Positions 57,081 to 64,000 of a DNA stretch of 64,000 nt are shown piece after piece (positions within the stretch are counted from its first letter, which is position 1; every line of letters begins with the position of its first letter). Made by a program: the position numbers and the translations under genes. Source of the DNA: Paraphoma chrysanthemicola (taxonomy: Eukaryota; Ascomycota; Dothideomycetes; Pleosporales; Phaeosphaeriaceae); assembly GCA_020744225.1 (NCBI GenBank), contig JAGMWG010000027.1, positions 124,001-188,000 on the forward strand, written 5' to 3'. The notes below the pieces were generated by a model that had not been told where the DNA came from, did not search any database, and saw only the letters and a program-made list of their open reading frames with translations.

Positions 57081-57501
57081 GCCGTGACTGATGCAAGGTT
57101 GTCTGTTGGCGACGTCGCCGCGGGAAAAGACACTAGGAGTTGGGAGAGAAGTGGTGACGGCTGGGGCAAAATCGCGTCTTTATGCCAGGCGCATTTCGAT
57201 GAAAGGGAGCCTGATGGCTGAAGCAGGATCCGGGCCGATGAGAGCGACCAAAGTGAACGTGAAAGGGAATTCCAGTATGTAATCGAAGTGTCTTGGCCGT
57301 AGTCGCGGTGAAGTGAGCCCCCAAACTGCTGTTCCTGAAGATCCAGGGAGACGCATGGCAAATGCAAAAGTCGCGACCGTCCTGGCGCGTCGGCGACAAG
57401 AATCTTAAAGCCGAAGCAAGCATTAACGCGACCGGCCAGCGCTGCTCCTACACTGCGACGTCGCCAACCCCACGCACTCTCCACAGGCGCAATCGGCCGC
57501 C
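57081..57501. promoter_or_regulatory. Divergent promoter, SNF2 remodeller / Clr2-type gene
   Basis: 421 bp between the two start codons, without a competing gene. Both products are chromatin proteins, so shared control is plausible. Confidence 0.5.
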
Positions 57502-59560
57502 ATGACGCAGCCGCAGACCAGCTTCTGGCCCATCTTCGCCGTCAAGTCGGACGGACACGATGTCGTCAACCAGAAGGGCAGAGTCGTGCGCAACGGGCCC
57601 ACGCAGGAGCAGCTGGACCGCACGCCCAATGACCAGGGACAATGCGACTTTTACCGCTTGATAGAGAAGGACGACCCGAAGCACATCGATTGGCGTAAGA
57701 AGCTGGGCGGAATGCTGTTGCGCGAGATCGGCGGCAAGCAACACGAAGGTGAGAGACGGTGAGAGTGGGCGCATCCGGCGCATTGCGCTGACCTCACCAG
57801 ACAAGTGGCAGCAGACGATACTATGGGACTTCCCAGAGAACTACAAACTCTACGAGCACATCAAGACCAAGGCGGACGGCCAGACCAAGACTGTCAAGAA
57901 TCACTCGGGCGGCGGGCACGACAGGCAGGATGCCTACCTGTACGGCAACCCCAAGGGCCCCAAGAAGCGCTACAGGAGTCCCGCCGACTTCTTCCCACAT
58001 CTCCTGTGGCTATGCACCGACGAGCACAGTGACTACCAGAACTGCACGTGCAAGATGTGCTCGCCCGTGCAGCTTGAGGTCGAGAAGCCTGCTGTTAAGC
58101 TAGAGGTGAAGCCTGAGCCCGTGATCGTTATCAAGAAAGAGGCCACACCAGGCGCGGCACCGCCGAACCCCATAGTCACTGGCCGCAACCCTGTCGTGGC
58201 TGTCCCCAGTCCTGCGAGGCGGTCAGTCTCAGGTCCTCCAGCATCGAGCCCGAGCCTCAAACCAGCCATACCAAATCCTGCGCCCACACAAAGCACGAAC
58301 CCACCTCAAATACGAGCCCCGCCTGTGTTGCAGTCCTCGCCCCTTCCACAGCCCCGCGGGAACGAACAGCTTACAGACAGTCGCTATGGCCAATTCATAT
58401 GCCGGACCGGAGAGGTTGTCTGGTTCTATCGCCCAAAGACTTCGGCTTGGGGCTTGGGTCTCGTCACGCGACGATGGACTGCAAAGGACAGCTCGGGCGG
58501 CAAAGCATACCTCGTCCAGCCTCTATCGCATCCCCTGGACACTGCCGCACCCGAAGTCGTTACCACAGACGAGCATCTCAAACCATGGCTTGCATGGTCC
58601 GCGCCGGCATGCACTTTTGCCTACCTGCAACAGAATCCACAATTGCGATACGATCAAGTAGACTGGAATGCGTTGCTATCGGGCCAATATGGCCAAGGTA
58701 TTGCCGATGTCGATGCGTCTATCATGGCAGCCAAGGCAATTGACGCGACTTACACCCTGTTCGAACGCGTCAAGACTTCACCTGGCCCAGTTGGTGAGGA
58801 GAGACATTATAATGGCATTTTCCTCGGCGCAGAGAAGATATGGCGTGGCGACCCTGTCCGCATACGCCTAGGCCAGGGCATCGATCTCATGGTCATCACT
58901 GACATAGTCGAACGCGTCGTGCCGAATCCAGCGCAGAAGCCGGGAGCCGCACAGACTTCCTCTCAGGTCTTGGTCACAGGCGACATCTACAGCTACTCCA
59001 CCATGCCCGCTCCAGACCCTTCGAAGCCGCCAACTGCCCCTTCCGAGTCCAACATCAACATTCCCATTCGCATGCGGGAAGACATGGCCTGGCGAAATCG
59101 CATGCTTGTCCCGTTGAATCAGACGCTGGGCTGGTGGCGCCTCATCGCATCCAACTCTCGTGTCGACATGGCCGACATCAAAGGCCGCTGGTACGAAACC
59201 AGTCTTCTCTTCGAAGAGTCTTTCACCAAAGCAGTCAAGCAGAACGAAGGAGGTAACGGCATATGGATGAATGCACGAGGCGACGCCACGGGCGCTGGAA
59301 GGAGTGTCGGCCTTCATAGACCAGATCGTATCGTTGCGTTTGGCAATGCGTTACCAAAAGGCACACAGCTTCTTGATGGTCTTGAACCGCCTTCTCAATC
59401 TGTTGCGTCGAGAGCACACCACGCGCCTACGAGCGATATCCAAGGTATGGATCTTGGCGTGGGTGCAACGACAACAGACTTCTCGATTGACGACTTCATG
59501 AATGTCGATCATCTGGACGACGGAGCGGGCGTTGACTTTGGCCACGACTTCCGCTTCTGA
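57502..59560 (+). CDS. Clr2-type transcription-silencing protein
   Basis: Two exons, 57502-57748 and 57801-59560, with a 52-nt GT-AG intron (phase 1), 668 aa. The N-terminal region (SFWPIFAVKSDGHDVVNQKG, then DFYRLIEKDDPKHIDWRKKL, KWQQTILWDFPENYKLYEH and RYRSPADFFPHLLWLC, ending in a CTCKMC cluster) matches the N-terminal silencing domain of fission-yeast Clr2. A Pro/Ser-rich linker (about 190-270) follows. The second conserved part (YGQFICRTGEVVWFYRP, HYNGIFLGAEKIWRGDPVRI, RWYETSLLFEE) matches the C-terminal Clr2 domain with its BAH-like features. Clr2 is part of the SHREC histone-deacetylase/remodeller complex in S. pombe; role here is inferred from that. The SNF2 gene next door is an attractive partner. 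Confidence 0.85.
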
Positions 59561-60052
59561 GATGGAGTTGGGTAATTCTGAATTAGCATTTCTATCGGCG
59601 TAATGTGCTCCGTGGTGAGCATGCATGAGAATACCCAAAAAGCTATGCAATGTAGACAAGCTGTATAACAATATTCCTTCTTCACGCCTCGCGCTGGTGG
59701 TGTCAATGTTCCCCTTCTTTCCAATTCTACTTGCAAGACGTCGCTCCTGCCCGAACGCAACAAGGCCGCTCCTGCTTCACCACAATCCAACTGCGTCACG
59801 CATCACGCTTCGCTAATAATCTGGCGACTTCACTCCGTCCATCTCCACATCCATCCAATGTTCATCTATTCATTCCTCATAACGCAGCGATGTCAAGTTC
59901 GACAAGGCTGAGCGAGGCTGTTCTTGGTGGCTGAGCCGGCTGACCTGCAGGCACCTGCAGGATTGCCGAGATGTCGCGTTACTACTTAGCTCAGCAAGCT
60001 GAAGCAACAACCCGAATCTCGTGTGGCATCAAACTAGCAACGATTCCGCAAA
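59561..60052. other. Intergenic, no gene seen
   Basis: 492 bp between the Clr2-type stop and the HET start. A short palindromic word (cctgcaggcacctgcagg, near 59945) is the only structure noticed. Confidence 0.45.
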
Positions 60053-61924
60053 ATGTCGCAGCTTCAAAACGACGCCGGTGTACCTGCTCAAAACACGGTT
60101 AGCCAGATCGACACACATTCTCCTTCATCACGGTGCAGTGTCTGCTTGGACCTCGATTTGTCTTCGGAAGCATCCACCTCGACAGCATCTGCAGACGTTT
60201 GGCGAATGTCAGCCCTTGAGTGCGAGTCTTGTGCGGTCGTATGGAAAGTTACACAGCCCTTTCTGAGCAACGCCAGGCACCTTTATCGTCTTGAAGAAGA
60301 TCCTGATATCCGGATCTCCCTTGATCGAGGCGGAGGCTTGTCATTCGAGGTGTTGAGAAGTGCACCCATAGCAGTGTATCAGAGGGGTGAGATCCGTTGT
60401 GACGACGGTATGTATACTTACACGGTCTTGCTACTGAACTCTGTCACTAACTCGTCAGATGGTGCCTGTCCGTGGCCTTCCATCAAGCCTGAATGCTTCG
60501 GTCTGCGGAACGCCAAATTTGCGTCTTCGCGCATCTTACGATGGTTGAAAGATTGTGAGAGTCATTGTGGAAATTGCGATCGAGGTTTAGCGCTTCAAGA
60601 GCTTCCGACGCGTATTATCGAAATTCAAGCCCCGGATCGAATTCGACTTGTGGCAACAGACGAATTCCAGCAAGGTCGTTACGCGTGCTTAAGCCATTGC
60701 TGGGGAGGCATCGAGATCTTGCGAACCACTAAGGCGACGTATCTGGACTTCCAGAGGACGATACCCTGGTGTGGCCTTCCACCTACCTTCAAGCACGCCA
60801 TTGAAGTAACCTGGCATGCTGGCCTTCGGTACATCTGGATTGATAGCTTGTGCATCATACAGGATGATAATGCTGACTGGCGCCACGAGGGAAGTAAGAT
60901 GGCGTCGATATACACCAAGTCCTACTTCACTCTAGCCGCGGTGACTTCGAGGGACGCACGCGATGGTCTCTATCGATCTGGTCGCCAGGGTCAATTCTTG
61001 AAGCATGAAATCCAGCGACCATCCGGCCGAGCGACCTACAAGCTATATGTGCATCAGCCCCACGAGCATCGTCAGTTTCTCACGCAGGAGATGCCCTTGT
61101 TCCAGCGCGCGTGGTTTCTCCAAGAGCGCCTTCTATCTACTCGTGTTATCTTCTTTGGATCTAAGGAGCTTTACTGGGAGTGCTGCGAATCAAGATGGTG
61201 CGAGTGTGGATGCCTGCCAGAAACGCCAACAACAAGTACCAGACGTCCGTCCAAAGTGAAGACGCCAGAGGACATATACGGCTGGCACATTGTCGTGAGT
61301 CAGTATACTCAACTACATTTGACTTTCCAAAAGGACAGACTACCCGCTCTGCAGGGCCTCGCAAAAGCATGGCAACAAAAATTGCAAAGCCACTATCTTG
61401 CGGGACTATGGGAAGAACATATATTGGAGGAATTATCTTGGAGCGTTAGTTTGCCGCATCGGCGTCCAAAGGTATACCTCGGACCATCTTGGTCCTGGGT
61501 TTCTGTCAGTGGACATGTCACTTGGGATCCGCACTTTGCCAAAAGCGACGATAAAGTCGTATCCATCATCAGTATCTCGGCAACACCAGCCGGAAAAGAT
61601 CCAATGGGCGAAATCGCTTCCGGTGATCTCGTGCTCAAGGGACGGTGCGTGCGTGCGACAACAAAATACGACGGTTTGTATCCAGAGATCTCGAATTTCA
61701 GGGACGAAATGATCAGATGGAATCGGGACATCAAAACCCCACCGCTTATTGATGTTCTACTGGTGGAGATGCTTCGCACAGAGGGCTCGTCATGGTGTCT
61801 AGTGTTGAAACAGAAATCTGGCCAGAACGTCGCCTACGAACGTGTCGGGTGTGTTTGCTATAGTCCTGATCTCGTCAAGTGGTTTGATAATCATGCCGAA
61901 GAAATGGTTGTCACCGTGGTATGA
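60053..61924 (+). CDS. HET-domain protein
   Basis: The frame is open from 60053 to 61924, but 60408-60458 is a convincing 51-nt intron (GTATGT ... CACTAAC ... CAG) that happens to be a multiple of three without a stop; removing it gives 606 aa and a clean CDDGACPWPS join. The N-terminus holds a CSVCLDL ... CESCAVVW cysteine pattern seen in many fungal HET proteins. HET landmarks: GRYACLSHCWGG (about 190-201), YIWIDSLCIIQDD (about 243-255), SKMASIYTKSYFTLAA and WFLQERLLSTRVIFF (about 335-349). The C-terminal part (VYLGPSWSWVSVSGHV) is also typical. Likely role in non-self recognition or cell death, inferred from family. Confidence 0.9.
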   Translation: MSQLQNDAGVPAQNTVSQIDTHSPSSRCSVCLDLDLSSEASTSTASADVWRMSALECESCAVVWKVTQPFLSNARHLYRLEEDPDIRISLDRGGGLSFEVLRSAPIAVYQRGEIRCDDGMYTYTVLLLNSVTNSSDGACPWPSIKPECFGLRNAKFASSRILRWLKDCESHCGNCDRGLALQELPTRIIEIQAPDRIRLVATDEFQQGRYACLSHCWGGIEILRTTKATYLDFQRTIPWCGLPPTFKHAIEVTWHAGLRYIWIDSLCIIQDDNADWRHEGSKMASIYTKSYFTLAAVTSRDARDGLYRSGRQGQFLKHEIQRPSGRATYKLYVHQPHEHRQFLTQEMPLFQRAWFLQERLLSTRVIFFGSKELYWECCESRWCECGCLPETPTTSTRRPSKVKTPEDIYGWHIVVSQYTQLHLTFQKDRLPALQGLAKAWQQKLQSHYLAGLWEEHILEELSWSVSLPHRRPKVYLGPSWSWVSVSGHVTWDPHFAKSDDKVVSIISISATPAGKDPMGEIASGDLVLKGRCVRATTKYDGLYPEISNFRDEMIRWNRDIKTPPLIDVLLVEMLRTEGSSWCLVLKQKSGQNVAYERVGCVCYSPDLVKWFDNHAEEMVVTVV

Positions 61925-62354
61925 CATAAGAAGGGGTGTGCAGATTGCGCTGACTTACATCTTGGACGAGCAAGGTAGTTGATAGAAGTCGTTCTATTGT
62001 GCTACTTGATGCTCATTCCACGAAGACGAAGCACAATGTCTAGGCTCAGGTCCATAGGCCATTTCCTCTGCAAGCTCAGTACACACATCGGGGATGCCGA
62101 TTGCTTGTCTAGTATATATTCTCCTAGCATGTATTTTCATCACGTAGCCACGACTGTGGCACTAATGAGACACTCTCTTTTCTTCTTTTGAGAATGGTTG
62201 CATTGAGAAAACGCCTCCGCGGGCGAGCAGGAACGTGAAATCTCTCTTCCAAATTGAGAAATTCAGCGTCTAGATCACGATGCCTGTTAAATCTATCCCA
62301 GCTATCCTTCTTTACCTCATCCTCTCCCCATTCCAACCAACACCATCCCACTCC
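61925..62354. other. Intergenic between convergent genes
   Basis: 430 bp between the HET stop and the cyclase-family stop. No gene recognised. Confidence 0.5.
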
Positions 62355-63556
62355 TCACACAATCGCCATAACATTCGCCGGACTCCCCACCCCACCAACA
62401 ACATTTAACGGCACACTCGCAAGGAAAAAACTCCACCGTTTCTCTTCCTTACACCACTCCGCCAACCCCTCCAAATCCCACATCTCCCCAATCATGCACC
62501 CCCACCCGGCCAACAGCACTTCATGATACACGAACCCGGCCTCAGCATTCGGCGGAAACGCTTCAAAAGATGGCGAATCCCCTCCCACAGCCGCAAACCG
62601 ATTTTCCCACATCCACTTCAACGTCCGCAAGTCCTGCTGCACACCCGTTGCGATCAGGTCCATGCGTTTCCCGAGCACGACTTCATCGTCGGGAGATAGC
62701 GCCGTGTAATGTTTCGTATATCCACATCGAATTACGAGGATATCGCCTGGTAAGAACTCAATCTTTTCACCAGACAATTTTTCCTGGTACGCGATGCACG
62801 CCATGAGTGCGTCGTACGTGATGGCGTGGTGGTCTGTTGGATCATATTCCCTCCCACTCAGTGACGAAATGTAGGCATAGTAGTCTAGCAAGACACCCCG
62901 GGCGGCAATGTCGCCTTGGGCGGAAACATTCTGGAGGCCTAGGACACTGGACCCCGGGGTTGTTATGGAGGACTTGGTGGTGCCGTTGTAGAATTGCTGG
63001 GAGGCTTGGTAGGCGAAGTGTCGGAGGCCGTCCCATTGGCTCGAGATTTGCGTGTTGAAGGTTATCTAGCAATGAGGTTAGTTGGTGATGGGATTTGGCG
63101 CAGGGGATGGGCGGAGGGATGGATGGAGGATTGGGACAACTGACTGAATCGTCAAAGACTAGACCAGGCGTGTCGCAGTGGATAGTGTGTGAGAAGGGGT
63201 AATTGTGGCGACCAATACCAGGTGTTTTGGGCGTGGTAAGCGGCCAACTATACGCTGGTGTGTTAGTTTCCGAAGAATCGTAGTACTGTGCACTGTTTGA
63301 GAAGCATCATACTTTAGACTAAATCGCTTTCCATGTTTGATTTCTTGCGCCGCTCTTTTGACAGTCTCTGGTGTAATGTGGTTCTGCAGGAAAGCATGTT
63401 AGACACCGGTGCTGTATGCGCATGAAGGTAAATTCGTACCAAAGTTCCTATTTCATTGTCCGGGCCCCATAAATCCCACGCAGAGTACGGCGGATCTCCC
63501 GCGCGTAGTGGGAGTTCGCTAAACGCAGGCAATGTTTTGGATTCCTTACTAGCCAT
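62355..63556 (-). CDS. Cyclase-family protein (kynurenine-formamidase-like)
   Basis: Four exons: 63556-63440, 63383-63313, 63247-63145, 63065-62355; introns 56, 65 and 79 nt, GT-AG; 333 aa. The protein starts MASKESKTLPAFSELPLRAG and carries PYSAWDLWGPDNEIGTL, NHITPETVKRAAQEIKHGKR, the HTIHCDTPGLVFDD region, then FNTQISSQWDGLRHF, LLDYYAYISSL, GDILVIRCGY and HEVLLAGWGCMIGEMWDL. This is the fungal branch of the putative cyclase (PF04199) family, related to kynurenine formamidase. In this branch the bacterial metal-binding H-x-G-T-H-x-D motif is replaced by the TQISSQWDG type, so the reaction is unknown. Convergent with the HET gene, 430 bp apart. Confidence 0.88.
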
Positions 63557-64000
63557 TTCCGCCTCGTAGTCAGAACTTTGCTCTGAAGTAACGTACTAAT
63601 TGTGTAGAGGGCAATTCTGACCAAACTTGTTTCCGAGGTTGTGTACTTTGTACTTCGGGCCCGCCGTTTCGGAACCATGTACATTTTCGGAACTTTGCGG
63701 GGCCCATCTGGTGGGAAGTAATCAGTCCCACGAACAAGATGGGGGTGGGGAACATTGGAAACAGCCAATTGTTGCGCTACCCCGCATTCTGGGAATGTTT
63801 CAGCGAGAGTGGCTGCATCGGCTGCATCCGAGCAAGGGTAGAATTAGAGGGACGGAATGTGCTTGAGACATCGTTGCCCTGCGGCCTTGGCGGTGTCGGA
63901 AGGCATCCAAATTCGCGGAACCACGTTGTACGTTAGTTCAATTGGGCGAAATGTGCCGACTCCAGAAGCATACACTCCTCATTATAAACCATGTCAATTC
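63557..64000. other. Upstream of the cyclase gene, no gene seen
   Basis: 444 bp to the window edge. Short overlapping frames only; presumably promoter. Confidence 0.45.

Noticed and set aside
1..64000. tRNA, rRNA and CRISPR features
   Set aside because: I looked for tRNA B-box words and direct-repeat/spacer patterns and saw none. CRISPR arrays are not expected in a fungal genome; the only regular repeat is the WD40 array.

Overview
The window reads as a nuclear segment of a filamentous ascomycete (Pezizomycotina; a Dothideomycete would fit, but that is inference). Genes have short GT-AG introns of about 45-300 nt. There are two HET-domain genes and the ruins of a NACHT-WD40 gene. A roughly 29 kb AT-rich block carries the mark of repeat-induced point mutation (RIP): almost all substitutions are C-to-T or G-to-A, and Gln, Arg and Trp codons have become stops.

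Left arm (1-18.4 kb, balanced base composition): 3'-truncated HET gene (-), RNase H2 subunit C (-), cyclopropane-fatty-acyl-phospholipid synthase family enzyme (+), tautomerase of the cis-CaaD type (-), Tfc7-like histidine-phosphatase protein (-), a 3.3 kb gap with nothing recognisable, a FAR-17a/AIG1-like membrane protein (-) divergent from a bZIP factor (+), and a decayed multi-module gene that looks like a Ulp1/C48 protease relative (+).

Central block (about 19.3-47.9 kb): the host sequence is a RIP-destroyed NACHT-WD40 NLR gene on the minus strand, still legible as a C-terminal tail, eleven 42-codon WD40 units, the linker, and the NACHT P-loop and Walker B. It was hit by several elements with 5-bp target duplications: Ty3/gypsy element B (30370-45167, RIP-mutated, + strand); element A (30787-37965, - strand) nested in B's 5' LTR; a solo LTR (41094-41596) nested in B's reverse transcriptase; and a clean, apparently recent chromovirus C (22067-29286) inserted in the NACHT region. 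A RIP-mutated Fot1-like transposase lies at 46.1-47.7 kb.

Main discovery candidate: all three gypsy elements carry an extra gene on the antisense strand, between the end of pol and the 3' LTR, tail to tail with pol. In the clean element C this gene has four exons and three GT-AG introns (426 aa from the first in-frame ATG) and encodes a protein with a basic patch, a Cys cluster, a coiled-coil-like stretch and an Arg/Ser-rich tail. In A and B the antisense genes are RIP-damaged and coiled-coil-like. Element C also has an 11-nt self-complementarity between its LTR and the putative primer-binding site, as in Tf1-type self-priming.

Right arm (48-64 kb): Baeyer-Villiger-type monooxygenase with 12 exons (+), mitochondrial-type thioredoxin-like protein (+), a SNF2 remodeller with C-terminal PHD-type fingers (-) sharing a 421-bp promoter region with a Clr2-type silencing protein (+), a second HET protein (+), and a kynurenine-formamidase/cyclase-family protein (-). 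The SNF2/Clr2 pair suggests a chromatin-silencing module. Positions and splice joins were read by eye; for every spliced gene the exon lengths sum to a multiple of three. No database search was run.
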